Assembly: GCA_020073585.1 (NCBI GenBank) | Contig: JAIQEV010000003.1 | Coordinates: 1 to 64,000, forward strand | Source of the DNA: Terriglobia bacterium | GTDB taxonomy: Bacteria > Acidobacteriota > Terriglobia > Acidiferrales > UBA7541 | Direction: 5' to 3' | Length of the DNA: 64,000 nt | Part shown: piece by piece, positions 52,284 through 61,919 of the stretch | Position numbering within the stretch: position 1 is the first letter of the stretch | Layout of the letters: each line of letters opens with the position of its first letter | Notes under the pieces: generated by a model | Seen by the model: only the letters and a program-made list of their open reading frames with translations | Told to the model about the DNA's origin: nothing | Databases searched by the model: none | Program-made: the position numbers and the translations under genes

Positions 52284-52388
52284 CGCGGGATGGGCCGCGG
52301 ATTCCCTCTGCGCGCCGGCGGCACGTTGTTGCTTACGCGCCGCCGGCGCAAGAATAGCGCTTGCGCCGCTTTCTATTGCTAAGTATGC

Positions 52389-52409
52389 TACCCCCGTAAG
52401 TGGGGGGTA
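52389..52409 (+). promoter_or_regulatory. Palindrome covering the ribosome site of the XRE gene
   Basis: TACCCCC (52389-52395) is the complement of GGGGGTA (52403-52409) with a 7-nt centre. The right arm is part of the G-rich ribosome binding region 3 bp before ATG 52412. It could be an operator for the regulator itself or an RNA hairpin hiding the ribosome site. Confidence 0.5.
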
Positions 52410-52411
52410 AC

Positions 52412-52828
52412 ATGCCGAAGGAAAAGCCGCGCGTCAATATCGGGGAAGTGATCCGCACCTACCGCAGCCAGCGGGGGCTGTCGCAGGGGGATATCGAGCG
52501 GCGCACCGGGCTGCTGCGCTGTTATCTCTCGCGCGTGGAGAACGGCCACACCGTGCCCTCGCTGGAGACCCTGGCCAAAATCGCCGAAGCCATGGACATC
52601 AGCCTGGCCGATTTTTTCCCCGGGACGGAAACCACCCGGGACCGCGAAACCCAGAAGATGCTCGGCGAACTCTCCCAGGACGAAATCCGCTTCCTGGTGG
52701 AGATCAAGCGCTACACCACGACGCTCTCCGACGGGGATAAGCGTCTGGTGCTGGCCATGATCCGCAAAATGGCCACGCTGACGCCGCCGCCGGCGCGCAA
52801 GCCCGCGGCGCGCCGCCCTTCGCTCTAG
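52412..52828 (+). CDS. XRE-family helix-turn-helix regulator
   Basis: A 138-residue protein. The N-terminal HTH_3 domain (about 8-65) reads IGEVIRTYRSQRGLSQGDIE, then RRTGLLRCYLSRVENGHTVP and SLETLAKIAEAMDI. The C-terminal helical part (LSQDEIRFLVEIKRYTTTLS...) is probably for dimerisation, with no ligand domain. It regulates genes by operator binding; the palindrome over its own start suggests autoregulation. A GTG 12 bp upstream is also in frame but lies inside the palindrome, so ATG 52412 is preferred. It ends before a terminator shared with the convergent flavoprotein gene. Confidence 0.88.
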   Translation: MPKEKPRVNIGEVIRTYRSQRGLSQGDIERRTGLLRCYLSRVENGHTVPSLETLAKIAEAMDISLADFFPGTETTRDRETQKMLGELSQDEIRFLVEIKRYTTTLSDGDKRLVLAMIRKMATLTPPPARKPAARRPSL

Positions 52829-52853
52829 AAAAAACTGCCGACACGCCTACGGG

Positions 52854-52883
52854 CCTGGCGCAGCGCTGCGGCGTTGCGCCAGG
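52854..52883. terminator. Bidirectional hairpin between convergent genes
   Basis: CCTGGCGCA (52854-52862) pairs with TGCGCCAGG (52875-52883) across a 12-nt loop, between the XRE stop (52828) and the flavoprotein stop (52928). TATACTGTTTAGTT follows on the plus strand. Confidence 0.6.
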
Positions 52884-52927
52884 TATACTGTTTAGTTAAA
52901 TAGAAAACCAGGAACGCAGCGCTGCGC

Positions 52928-54118
52928 TCAGTCCGCGGTGTCGCTGCCCGCGCAGGTGACCGCGGAGGCGGGCTGCTCGAGGTTGAGGACGTTGGAGATG
53001 AACTCGCTGACGGAAATTCCCAGATGGCCCCAGAGGCGGCGCTTCAGGCTGCGGTAGTCCTGGGTGCCGCTGAAGAGATCGCTCATCAACTGGCGCAGAA
53101 CGGAGCTGCGGCGCATGAGCTGGACAAGATGGGTGGTGACGGCCACGCCGAGAAATGTGCCGCGGTAAAAGCGGCGCACGATGCGCGAAGCGAATTCCAG
53201 GTCGGCGGAGAAGGCGGCCTTGACGCGCGCGGGATATTTTTCCGGCGCGCCTTCGGCCAGGGAACTGCCGAGGAGCTCGCCGGAGCGCATGGCGTAGAAG
53301 AGGCCTTCGCCGGTGAGGGGGTCGACCCACGCGGCGGCGTCGCCGATGAGCGCCCAATTGCGGCCGACGACGGGGCGCTGGGAAAGGGTGCGTTCCTGGG
53401 GCGAGGGCAGGACGTGGCTGTAGAAGCGCGCGCCTTCCGTGGAGATTTTTTCGCGGCCGAGAAATTCGTGGAGGTGCAGGCGCAGCTCGTTGCTGGTGTG
53501 CGCGGCCATGTTGCCGCAGATGCCGACGGAAAGATGATCGTTGCGGGGGAAGGACCAGATGTAGCCCTCGAATTGCGGGAGGAACTTGATCTGGATGCCA
53601 TCGCGGGAGACGGGCACGAAGTAACCCTGGGTCATTTCGAGTTCGGCGGGCTCGAAGGGGCGGGTTTCGGGGAAGAGGCTGTTGCGGGCGCCGGCGGCGA
53701 GAACGAGGAAATCGGCGCTGTGCCACTGGCCGCCGGCGCAGTAGCGGGGGCGGCGGGAATCGGTGTCAATGGCGGTGACGTGGGATTGCAGGACGCGGCA
53801 GCCGCTGTGCGCGGCGCGGTCGAGCAGCAGGCCGTTCAGGACGGCGCGGGAATAGACCACGATGGGGTGGGACATCTGGAGCAGGACGCGCTGGCCGTCG
53901 CTGCTGATGAGCTCGACGTCGCGCACGACTTTCTTGGGATGCGCATTTTCGCGAAGGAAGGGGTAGGCTTCCAGGGCCTTGTGGGTCAGGCCGCCGCCGC
54001 AGGGTTTCTCCCACGCCAGATGTTCGTCGAGGATCAGGACCTGGTGCCCGGCGCGGGCGAGCTGCTCGCCGCACAAGGACCCGGAAGGTCCGCCGCCCAC
54101 GATTGCAATCTCCGCCAT
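52928..54118 (-). CDS. Geranylgeranyl-reductase-like FAD oxidoreductase
   Basis: A 396-residue flavoprotein of the GGR/PHBH fold. The FAD motif is AEIAIVGGGPSGSLCGEQLA with ILDEHLAWEKPCGGG, where PCGGG is characteristic of geranylgeranyl reductases. The second FAD segment is WALIGDAAAWVDPLTGEGL. Members reduce isoprenoid chains of lipids or quinones, or oxidise related substrates. ATG 54118 follows GAGGCCAGCGAC. It lies 52 bp downstream of the hydrolase/membrane protein gene on the same strand and may be cotranscribed with it. Confidence 0.87.
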   Translation of the reverse strand: MAEIAIVGGGPSGSLCGEQLARAGHQVLILDEHLAWEKPCGGGLTHKALEAYPFLRENAHPKKVVRDVELISSDGQRVLLQMSHPIVVYSRAVLNGLLLDRAAHSGCRVLQSHVTAIDTDSRRPRYCAGGQWHSADFLVLAAGARNSLFPETRPFEPAELEMTQGYFVPVSRDGIQIKFLPQFEGYIWSFPRNDHLSVGICGNMAAHTSNELRLHLHEFLGREKISTEGARFYSHVLPSPQERTLSQRPVVGRNWALIGDAAAWVDPLTGEGLFYAMRSGELLGSSLAEGAPEKYPARVKAAFSADLEFASRIVRRFYRGTFLGVAVTTHLVQLMRRSSVLRQLMSDLFSGTQDYRSLKRRLWGHLGISVSEFISNVLNLEQPASAVTCAGSDTAD

Positions 54119-54170
54119 GTCGCTGGCCTCAAAGGCGTTTCGGTTCGCCCGCTGGCGGGTGCGGATCCGC

Positions 54171-55685
54171 TCAAGTCAGGGGGAAGAGGAGCAAACAAAA
54201 CGCGGCGGCAAGTATAGCACCGAAAAGCGCGGCGCCAGCGGGGGACCGGGATTCCGTCCGGAAGAGGTCAACACCCCCGCGATGCAGAAGAGTGAAGGCG
54301 GCGAAGTAGGGGGCCATGAGCACGAGAAGCACTTGGGCGTTGTGGAGGAAGAAGAGCGCGGCGACGAGTGCCAGCCAGGCGACGAAGCGGGCGGCGAGAG
54401 CCAGGAGGAGGCGGCGGAGCCTGCTGGCGGGATTTTCCGGGGCGGCGGGGCCGAGGAGCAGTTCTTCGGCGGCACAAAAAGGGAGCAGGGCCAGAACGAG
54501 GAGCGGCCAGCGCCAGAGGCGCGCGGGGTCCAGCCAGGCGGTGGTGACGGTGCAGTGGAACCAGGCGAAGAAAAGGAGAGAGAGCGCCAGACCCAGCGCG
54601 GAGGCGCGCGCCGCGATCCGCGGGGGCAGGCGGAGAAAAGAAGGCAACTGGGGCAGGCGAGCGAGGAGCAGGGCCATGGCCACGAGAAAAAGAAAACTGA
54701 CGAGGTAGCCGCCGTCGTACAGGCGAAGAAAGCGCAAGGGCACGCCGAAGGTCAGCAGGCCGATGGCGCAGAGGGATGCCGCGGCCATGGCGAGAAAAGT
54801 GTGCGCGGGGGAAGAATGGGCGGCGGCGGGTTGGGCGGCCTCCGGAAGAGATGAGAGGGTTGCCCGCAGGAAGGGACCGGAAAGAAGAGCAAGGCCGGAC
54901 AAGCCGAGAAGAAAAGCGAGGAAGGGGCTGCGCGTGGGCAAAGCGGGAGCGGCGGGAAGGGCGAGGAGGCGGGCGGTCCAATCGAGGGAAAGGCGCAGGG
55001 CCTGGGAATCAAGGAGCAGGCTGACGTGACTCGCGGTGGGGACGATGCGTCGCTCGCCGGGCGGGCCGGGGATTTGTGCGAGGAGTTGCGCGGTGGCGCG
55101 GAGGAGGGAGTCGGGTTCGAGAGCGCCGCTGACGAGGAGGAAGTTGGGCGGCAGCTTGGCAGGCGGCGGGTAGAGCAGCATCTCCGGGGAAATGCCGGGT
55201 ACCGCGAGCATGGGAGCGGGGGAGAGGGCGAGGACACCGGCCACCGGTGTGCGGGAGGCCAGGCGAAGAGCGAGGGCTGCGCCCAGGGAGTGGCCGGCCA
55301 GGATGGTGCGCGCGGGCGCGATCTCGCCGCGGCGAAGGAGATCGGTGAGGAGGGCTGCGCTGCAGGATTCCGCGCGGGCGGGCGTGAAAGGGCCAGGGGA
55401 GCGGCCGTGGCCCGGAAGATCGGGAACAATCACACGCAGACCCAGGGCTAGAAAGGCGCGGGTGTAATAGTCCATCACATTTGTGTTGCCCGCGAGGCCA
55501 TGCAGCAGGAGGACGCTGCCGCGCGCGGGCTGCGCGCCGGGCGAAAAAGTGTTTACGGAGAGGACGCATCCCTCCGAGCGAAAGATTTCGATGCGCGCGG
55601 GGAGCGCGGTACGGCGCAGGAGCAGTGCGGCGGCGGCCAGCAACAGCAGCGCGGCAACGGTCTGCGCGAGGCGAGCGCGTCTCAC
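54171..55685 (-). CDS. Alpha/beta hydrolase fused to a multispanning membrane domain
   Basis: A 504-residue protein. An N-terminal transmembrane helix (about 7-24) is followed by a lysophospholipase-like hydrolase domain (about 35-245): oxyanion [24 protein letters not shown], nucleophile GHSLGA and late His in [10 protein letters not shown]. Residues about 255-500 hold some seven hydrophobic helices (for example [19 protein letters not shown]) without a recognised family. The start is GTG 55685 with GAGGCGCACC upstream. The hydrolase probably faces the periplasm and may act on lipids; the role of the membrane part is unknown. Confidence 0.75.
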   Translation of the reverse strand: MRRARLAQTVAALLLLAAAALLLRRTALPARIEIFRSEGCVLSVNTFSPGAQPARGSVLLLHGLAGNTNVMDYYTRAFLALGLRVIVPDLPGHGRSPGPFTPARAESCSAALLTDLLRRGEIAPARTILAGHSLGAALALRLASRTPVAGVLALSPAPMLAVPGISPEMLLYPPPAKLPPNFLLVSGALEPDSLLRATAQLLAQIPGPPGERRIVPTASHVSLLLDSQALRLSLDWTARLLALPAAPALPTRSPFLAFLLGLSGLALLSGPFLRATLSSLPEAAQPAAAHSSPAHTFLAMAAASLCAIGLLTFGVPLRFLRLYDGGYLVSFLFLVAMALLLARLPQLPSFLRLPPRIAARASALGLALSLLFFAWFHCTVTTAWLDPARLWRWPLLVLALLPFCAAEELLLGPAAPENPASRLRRLLLALAARFVAWLALVAALFFLHNAQVLLVLMAPYFAAFTLLHRGGVDLFRTESRSPAGAALFGAILAAAFCLLLFPLT

Positions 55686-55789
55686 GGTGCGCCTCGGAAG
55701 GCAGGTTGAGCGCGTGTTACCATGAAAGAGAGGGGACCGCGAGGAGGCGCGCCGCGAGCGCCGGCGGTTTGGGATTTGCGGAGCGACAT

Positions 55790-56278
55790 GTGGACGGCGC
55801 CATCCTGACGATCGAGGAAGCGATTGTGCAGTTCGGGCGGGGGAAACGCAATGGCCGGGTGGTGTTCACCAACGGCTGCTTCGACATCCTGCATCCGGGG
55901 CACGTGCGCACGCTGGAGCAGGCGCGCGCTCTCGGGGATTACCTGATCGTGGGGATCAATAGCGACGCCAGCGTGGGCCGGCTGAAAGGCGCGGGGCGGC
56001 CGCTGATCGCGGAACGGGAGCGCGCGGAAATTCTGGCGGCGTTCGAGAGTGTGGACGCGGTGGTGATTTTCGAAGAGGAGACACCGCAGGCGGTGATTGC
56101 GCGGCTGCTGCCGGACATTCTGGTGAAGGGCGGCGACTGGGGGGCAGACCAGATCGTCGGACGGGCCGAGGTAGAAGCGGCCGGGGGACAGGTGGTGCTC
56201 ACTCCGGTGGTGGCGGGCTATTCCACGACGGAGATTCTGCGCAAAGCGCGCGAAGGCGCCGCCGGTTCGCCCTGTTGA
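55790..56278 (+). CDS. rfaE2: D-glycero-beta-D-manno-heptose 1-phosphate adenylyltransferase
   Basis: A 162-residue stand-alone nucleotidyltransferase corresponding to the C-terminal domain of HldE. Motifs: [20 protein letters not shown] (HxGH), [46 protein letters not shown] and GYSTTEIL. It makes ADP-heptose for the LPS core, consistent with an outer membrane. The start is probably GTG 55790, with GGAG six bases upstream; the longer open frame upstream is not conserved. mfd follows after 13 bp. Confidence 0.9.
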   Translation: MDGAILTIEEAIVQFGRGKRNGRVVFTNGCFDILHPGHVRTLEQARALGDYLIVGINSDASVGRLKGAGRPLIAERERAEILAAFESVDAVVIFEEETPQAVIARLLPDILVKGGDWGADQIVGRAEVEAAGGQVVLTPVVAGYSTTEILRKAREGAAGSPC

Positions 56279-56291
56279 AAAACTTTCCGCA

Positions 56292-59200
56292 ATGATTCAT
56301 TCCTCAGTACGCGAGCGTCTGGAAGCCGTGCTACGCCATCCGGCGCTGGAAGGCGCGCGCGGAGCGTTGCAGGCCGGGCAGGCGGTGGTGTGCGTGGCCG
56401 GGCTGCACGACGTGGCCAAGGGGCTGGTGGTGGCGCACCTGGCGCACGAACTGCGGCGGCCGGCGTTCCTGGTGGTGGACGGCAACGACCGCGCCGAAGC
56501 GCTGGCCGAGAACATCCGCTTTTTCAGCACCGTTTTTACGGGGAGCGGACAGGGCGTGGCCGTCCTGCCGGCGTTCGACGCCGATCCGTGGCAGGAGAAG
56601 CCGCCGCATGCGGACATTCTGGAGCGGCGCGCGGCCACGCTGTACCAGCTGGCGGGCGGGGAAGTATCGCTGTTGATCGTGCCGGCGAGCGCGGCGCTGT
56701 GGAGGTATCAGAGCGCGGGGGCGTACCGGGGGCTGGGGCGGATGCTGGCCGCGGATCAGGAAGCGAGCCTCGAGGAGCTGATCGCGCAGCTGGAGGCGGT
56801 GGGGTATGCGCGCACGGAGATGGTCGAGCTGCCGGGACAGTACGCGGTGCGCGGCGGGATCGTGGACGTGTTCTCGCCGGAAGCGCCGCGGCCGGTGCGC
56901 ATCGAGCTGCTGGGGGACACGGTGGAGTCGGTGCGGGAATTCGATCCGCGGACGCAGCGCTCGATTGCGCCGGTGGTGCACACGACGCTGCTGCCGCTGA
57001 CGGAATTCGCCGCGGGAGTTTTCGGCGGCGCGGGTTCGCAGGGAGGGATCTCGGTCTTCGAGCTTTCCGCGCAGTCGCTGAGCCCGCTGGTATTTCTGGA
57101 TGAACCGGAAAGCCTGCGGGAGGTGGTGCGGCAGCAGGCCAGGGAAGCCGTGGAACTGTACGAAAAGCACGGGCGGGCCGACGCTCCTCCGCCCAATCAC
57201 TATTTCTGGAACGAAGAGGAATGGGCGGGTCTGCTGGGAGCGCTGACGCAGGTGCACCTGGAGCAACTGGCGCTGGCCACGGGCGCGGGGGAGCGCTACG
57301 AGCTGGGTTCGCGGCCGTGTTCGCGGTTTCACGGGGACGTGGTGGCCTGCATGGGCGAGGTGAAATCGCAACTGGCCGCGGGCGGGTCGGTCCTGCTGAC
57401 CGCCGCCAGCACCGGGGAACGCGAGCGGCTGGCGGACATCTGCCGGGAATACGAAGCGCGGTATGCGCTGGGAGAGACGGACGCGGGGGCCTCGGAATTC
57501 GCCATCGAGAGTTCGCAGGAATCGGCGGCGCTGGTGCTGGTGCGCGCGCCGTTCGCGGCCGGGGTGGCGTTTCCGGAAGCGAAGCTGACGCTGTACGGGA
57601 ACGCCGACCTGTTCGACGTGGCGCCGGCGCAGGAGCGTCCGCGGCGCAAGAGCAGCAGCGCGGGTTTCCGCAGCGACTTTTCGGAGCTGAAGCCGGGGGA
57701 CTACGTGGTGCACGTGGACCACGGCATCGGGCAGTTCGAAGGGCTGCGGCTGATCGAGTCCGACGGGCGGCGCGGGGAGTTCATGCTGCTGCGTTACGCG
57801 GAGGACGCGCGGCTGTACGTGCCGCTGGAGCGCATGGACCTGGTGCAGGGCTACCGCAGCCTGGAAGGGGCGCAGCCGGCGCTGGACAAACTGGGGGGCA
57901 CAAACTGGGCGGCGCGCAAGACGCGGGTCAAGAAGTCGCTGGAGGAGATGGCCGACCGGCTGGTGGAACTGTACGCCCAGCGCAAGACGACGCAGGCCTT
58001 CAAGTTTTCCGGGGACACGCCGTGGCAGCGGGAATTCGAGGACGCCTTCGAATTTCAGGAGACGCCGGACCAGGAAGCGGCCATCGCGGACATCAAACGG
58101 GACATGGAGAGCGGGAAGCCCATGGACCGGCTGCTATGCGGGGACGTGGGCTACGGGAAGACGGAAGTGGCCATGCGCGCAGCGTTCAAGGCGATCGCGG
58201 ACGGCAAGCAGGTGGCGCTGCTGTCGCCCACCACGGTGCTGGCTTTCCAGCATTACGAGACGTTCAAGAAGCGCTTCGCGGCGTTTCCCGCGAAGATCGA
58301 GATGCTCAGCAGGTTCCGCAGCGCGGCGGAACAGAAGGCGATCCTGGGCGGGCTGGAAGCGGGGAAAGTGGACGTGGTGATCGGGACGCACCGGCTGCTC
58401 TCGAAGGACGTGAAGTTTCACGACCTGGGGCTGCTGATCGTGGACGAAGAGCAGCGCTTCGGGGTGACGCACAAGGAGCGGCTGAAGGAGCTGCGCAAGG
58501 ACGTGCACGCGCTGGCGCTCTCGGCGACGCCCATCCCGCGCACGCTGCACATGTCGCTGGCGGGGCTGCGGGACATGTCCCTGATCGAGACGCCGCCGAA
58601 GGACCGCCTGGCGATCCAGACGGTGGTGGCGCCGTTTCAGGAGGACCTGGTGCGGCGGGCCATGGAGAGCGAACTGGCGCGCAACGGGCAGGTCTATTTC
58701 ATTCACAACCGGGTGGAGTCGATCTACTCGGTAGCGTCGCTGGTGAGCCGGCTGATGCCGAAGGCGCGGGTGGTGGTGGGCCACGGGCAGATGGGCGAGA
58801 AGGAACTGGAAAAGGTGATGCTGAAGTTCATCCGGGATGAGGCGGACATCCTGGTGGCCACGACCATCGTGGAAAACGGGCTGGACATTCCGCGGGCCAA
58901 CACGATTTTGATCAATCGCGCGGACCGGCTGGGGCTGGCGGAGCTGTACCAGTTGCGCGGGCGGGTGGGGCGCTCGCACCAGCGGGCCTACGCCTATCTG
59001 CTGGTGCCGCCGGAGACGACGCTGACGCCCATCGCGCGGCGGCGGCTGGCGGCGATGAAGGAGTTCAGCGAGCTGGGAGCGGGATTCCGCATCGCGGCGC
59101 TGGACCTGGAACTGCGCGGGGCCGGGAACCTGCTGGGGCGGGAGCAGCACGGGCACGTGGGGGCCATCGGCTTCGACCTGTACTGCCAGATGCTGGAACG

Positions 59201-59675
59201 CGCGGTGGCGCGGATCAAGGGGGAGGAGGCGGCGCCGGAACTGCGGACCACGCTGAACCTGGGGCTGGATGTGCGCATCCCGCAGGAGTACATCCCGGGG
59301 GAGAATCTGCGGCTGCGGACGTATAAGAGAGTTTCGTCGATCGGGTCCCAGGAGGAGAAGGAGGACGTGCGGCGGGAGCTGGCCGACCGCTTCGGGCCGG
59401 TGCCGGCTTCGGTGGACAACCTTCTGGAGTACGCGGCGCTCAAAGCGCTGAGTGAGCGGCTGCGCATAGCGGCGATCGAGCGGCAAGGCAGCCGGGTGGC
59501 GGTGCGCTTCCATGCGGAGACGCCGCTGGAGCCGGCGCGGCTGGTGGCGCTGATCCGCTCGCGGAAGGGAATCCGGCTGGACCCCAGCGGGGTGCTGTGG
59601 ATGGAAATGGGGCGCGGGGAGGCGGTGCTGGAGCCGCTGAGAAACGTATTGCTCGGGCTGCAAGGGCAAGGCTAA
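56292..59675 (+). CDS. mfd: Transcription-repair coupling factor
   Basis: A 1127-residue ATP-dependent translocase that removes stalled RNA polymerase and recruits UvrA. From the N-terminus: UvrB-like region (1-350), RNA-polymerase-interacting domain beginning DYVVHVDHGIGQFEGL (about 470-540), helicase motor with Walker A GDVGYGKTEVAMRA and DEEQRFGVTHKERLK, ALSATPIPRTLHMSL, motif VI GRVGRSHQRAYAYLL, and the C-terminal TRCF domain. Length is normal for the family. It follows rfaE2 closely and is 19 bp upstream of the SurA-like gene. Confidence 0.97.
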   Translation: MIHSSVRERLEAVLRHPALEGARGALQAGQAVVCVAGLHDVAKGLVVAHLAHELRRPAFLVVDGNDRAEALAENIRFFSTVFTGSGQGVAVLPAFDADPWQEKPPHADILERRAATLYQLAGGEVSLLIVPASAALWRYQSAGAYRGLGRMLAADQEASLEELIAQLEAVGYARTEMVELPGQYAVRGGIVDVFSPEAPRPVRIELLGDTVESVREFDPRTQRSIAPVVHTTLLPLTEFAAGVFGGAGSQGGISVFELSAQSLSPLVFLDEPESLREVVRQQAREAVELYEKHGRADAPPPNHYFWNEEEWAGLLGALTQVHLEQLALATGAGERYELGSRPCSRFHGDVVACMGEVKSQLAAGGSVLLTAASTGERERLADICREYEARYALGETDAGASEFAIESSQESAALVLVRAPFAAGVAFPEAKLTLYGNADLFDVAPAQERPRRKSSSAGFRSDFSELKPGDYVVHVDHGIGQFEGLRLIESDGRRGEFMLLRYAEDARLYVPLERMDLVQGYRSLEGAQPALDKLGGTNWAARKTRVKKSLEEMADRLVELYAQRKTTQAFKFSGDTPWQREFEDAFEFQETPDQEAAIADIKRDMESGKPMDRLLCGDVGYGKTEVAMRAAFKAIADGKQVALLSPTTVLAFQHYETFKKRFAAFPAKIEMLSRFRSAAEQKAILGGLEAGKVDVVIGTHRLLSKDVKFHDLGLLIVDEEQRFGVTHKERLKELRKDVHALALSATPIPRTLHMSLAGLRDMSLIETPPKDRLAIQTVVAPFQEDLVRRAMESELARNGQVYFIHNRVESIYSVASLVSRLMPKARVVVGHGQMGEKELEKVMLKFIRDEADILVATTIVENGLDIPRANTILINRADRLGLAELYQLRGRVGRSHQRAYAYLLVPPETTLTPIARRRLAAMKEFSELGAGFRIAALDLELRGAGNLLGREQHGHVGAIGFDLYCQMLERAVARIKGEEAAPELRTTLNLGLDVRIPQEYIPGENLRLRTYKRVSSIGSQEEKEDVRRELADRFGPVPASVDNLLEYAALKALSERLRIAAIERQGSRVAVRFHAETPLEPARLVALIRSRKGIRLDPSGVLWMEMGRGEAVLEPLRNVLLGLQGQG

Positions 59676-59694
59676 ACTGCAAGTGAGGAAATCC

Positions 59695-60798
59695 ATGAAA
59701 AAGCTGGCGGTATTGTTCATGCTGATGGCCGCGGGTGTGGCGGCGCAGGAAAAGGGCAAGACGATCGAGGAGATCGTGGCGCGGGTAAACAACGAGATCA
59801 TCACGCGCACGGAGTACGAGAAGGCCAAGGCGCAGGTGGCCGAGGACGCGCCGCAGGAGTGTCCGAAGTGCACGGCGGAACAACTGCAGGCGATGGTCGC
59901 GGAGCGGCAGAAGCACGTGCTGCGCGATTTGATCGACCAGTCGCTGCTGGTGCAGCGCGGCAAGGACATGGGCGTGAGCGTGGAGACGGACGTGATCAAG
60001 CGGCTGGATCAGATCCGCGTGCAGAACAACCTGGGGAGCATGGAAGAGCTGGAGAAAGCAGTGAGCGGGCAGGGGCAGAACTGGGAAGATTTCAAGAACA
60101 ACATGCGCAACACGCTGCTGACGCAGCGGGTGATCAGCAGCGAGGTGGGGTCGCACATCCAGATCGGGAAGGAAGAGCTGGCGAAATACTACGAAGCGCA
60201 CAAGAAGGAGTTCATCCGGCCGGAGCAGGTGGCCTTGCGCGAGATCTTCCTGAACACGGAAAAGAAGAAAGAGCCGGAGATCGCGGAGCTGAAGAAGAAG
60301 GCCGAAGGGCTGCTGGAGCGGGTGAAGAACGGCGAGGAGTTCGGAGAGCTGGCCAAACGGTTCTCGGAGGGCAGCACGGCCAAGCAGGGAGGATACCTGG
60401 GGACGTTCAAGCGCGGGGAGCTGGCGAAAGAGCTGGAGGACAAGGTCTTCGCGCTGAAGAAGAACGGGCTGACCGAGGTGATCGAGACCAAGCAGGGGTT
60501 CCTGACGCTGCAGGTCATGGAGCACTACGACGAGGGGCAGCAGACGCTGGCCAAGGTGGAGCCGGAGATCATGGACAGGCTGTACGGGGAGCGGATGGAA
60601 CCGGCGCTGCGCGACTATCTGCGGAAGCTGCGCGAGGAGAGCTACGTGATCGTGAAGCCGGGGTACGTGGACAGCGCGGGGCTGGGCGGGGCGCCGATTC
60701 AGGAGATCAGCGCGGCGCCGGAAGCGAGCAAGGCGAAGAAGAGCCAGGGGCGCAAGAAATTTCTGGTGTTCGGGAAGCGCAAAGAGACCGGCGCATGA
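59695..60798 (+). CDS. SurA-like periplasmic peptidyl-prolyl isomerase/chaperone
   Basis: A 367-residue exported chaperone. Signal peptide MKKLAVLFMLMAAGVAAQ. SurA N-terminal domain (about 20-170; IVARVNNEIITRTEYEKAKA, LIDQSLLVQRGKDMG). One parvulin/rotamase domain (about 185-285; VALREIFLN, RVKNGEEFGELAKRFSEGS, GGYLGTFKRGEL). Lys-rich C-terminus. It helps outer-membrane proteins fold; the window encodes two large TonB receptors as possible clients. ATG 59695 follows GAGGAAATCC; a GTG at 59683 is also in frame. The stop overlaps the next gene (ATGA). Confidence 0.9.
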   Translation: MKKLAVLFMLMAAGVAAQEKGKTIEEIVARVNNEIITRTEYEKAKAQVAEDAPQECPKCTAEQLQAMVAERQKHVLRDLIDQSLLVQRGKDMGVSVETDVIKRLDQIRVQNNLGSMEELEKAVSGQGQNWEDFKNNMRNTLLTQRVISSEVGSHIQIGKEELAKYYEAHKKEFIRPEQVALREIFLNTEKKKEPEIAELKKKAEGLLERVKNGEEFGELAKRFSEGSTAKQGGYLGTFKRGELAKELEDKVFALKKNGLTEVIETKQGFLTLQVMEHYDEGQQTLAKVEPEIMDRLYGERMEPALRDYLRKLREESYVIVKPGYVDSAGLGGAPIQEISAAPEASKAKKSQGRKKFLVFGKRKETGA

Positions 60799-61823
60799 AG
60801 AACAAGTTTGTCGCGGAGCTGACCAGCGAACAGCCGATCACGTCGATCTTTCTGGTGTGCGCCAAGGAAGTGCGGAGCACGCGCGACGGCAAGCCGTACC
60901 TGCGCATGGAGCTGGGGGACCGCACGGGGACGATCGAGGCGCGGATGTGGGACCGCTTCGAAGCGGCGGCCAGCCAGATCGCGCGCGAGGACTTCATCCA
61001 CGTGAAGGGGCGCGTGGAAATCTACAAGAACAAGCCGCAACTGGCGCTGGAGTCGTTCCGGCGGGCGAGCCCGGAGGAAGTGAATCTCGCGGACTACCTG
61101 GCGCACACCGAGGCGGACGTCGAGAAGCTGTATGCGGAGATGGTGCGGACGGCGGAAGGGCTGGGGAATCCGTGGCTGCGCAAGCTGGTGGTGAAGATTA
61201 TCACCGACCCGGCGAATGCGCCGCGCTTGAAGCGCGCGCCGGCGGCCAAGATGATGCACCACGCGTACCTGGGCGGGCTGCTGGAGCACGTGATGAGCCT
61301 GTGCGGGCTGGCGCGGGCGGTGGCCGGGCAGTACCCGGAGCTGAACCTGGACCTAATCCTTACCGGGGTGCTGCTGCACGACGTGGGCAAGCTGGACGAG
61401 CTGAGCTACGAGCGGGCCATAAGCTACACCGCCGAGGGGCAACTGCTGGGGCACATCGTGATGGAAGTCGAGTCGGTGGGGCGGGCGATGGACGGGATCG
61501 AGGGGTTTCCGGCGCCGCTGAAGACCGTGGTGCAGCACCTGCTGATCAGCCATCACGGGGAATACGCGTTCGGTTCGCCGAAGCTGCCGATGATCCGCGA
61601 GGCGCTGGTGCTGCATTTTCTGGACGATCTGGATTCGAAGATGGCCGCGATGCGCGCGGCGCTGGCGCTGAGTTCCGGGGACCCGCAGTGGTCGGAGTGG
61701 AGCGGGGCGCTGCAGCGGAAGTTTCTGCGGCTGGAGGAGTATCTGCAGGGGAAAGCAAGCGGGGAAGCGGGTAAATCCGGGGAAGCGGGCGCGGCGAAGG
61801 CCGCGCCGGGCTCCACGAAATAG
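60795..61823 (+). CDS. YhaM-like 3'-5' exoribonuclease (OB + HD domains)
   Basis: A 342-residue protein. The N-terminal OB-fold nucleic-acid-binding domain (about 10-95; RTGTIEARMWDRFEAAAS, FIHVKGRVEIYKNKPQLAL) is followed by an HD hydrolase domain (about 150-310) with metal residues in MMHHAYLGGLLEHVMSLC, LLHDVGKLDEL and ISHHGEYAFGSP. YhaM degrades RNA or single-stranded DNA 3' to 5'. The C-terminus is a Gly/Ala/Lys-rich tail. The ATG overlaps the stop of the SurA-like gene by 4 bp. Confidence 0.9.
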   Translation: MKNKFVAELTSEQPITSIFLVCAKEVRSTRDGKPYLRMELGDRTGTIEARMWDRFEAAASQIAREDFIHVKGRVEIYKNKPQLALESFRRASPEEVNLADYLAHTEADVEKLYAEMVRTAEGLGNPWLRKLVVKIITDPANAPRLKRAPAAKMMHHAYLGGLLEHVMSLCGLARAVAGQYPELNLDLILTGVLLHDVGKLDELSYERAISYTAEGQLLGHIVMEVESVGRAMDGIEGFPAPLKTVVQHLLISHHGEYAFGSPKLPMIREALVLHFLDDLDSKMAAMRAALALSSGDPQWSEWSGALQRKFLRLEEYLQGKASGEAGKSGEAGAAKAAPGSTK

Positions 61824-61919
61824 GAATACGACCTGCGCGCCCACCAACAAGCGAGCGCAATTCCCGCGACGCTACAAATCCGCAAACTGGCGATCCGCCC
61901 GGCGGCCATTCTGGCGCCG

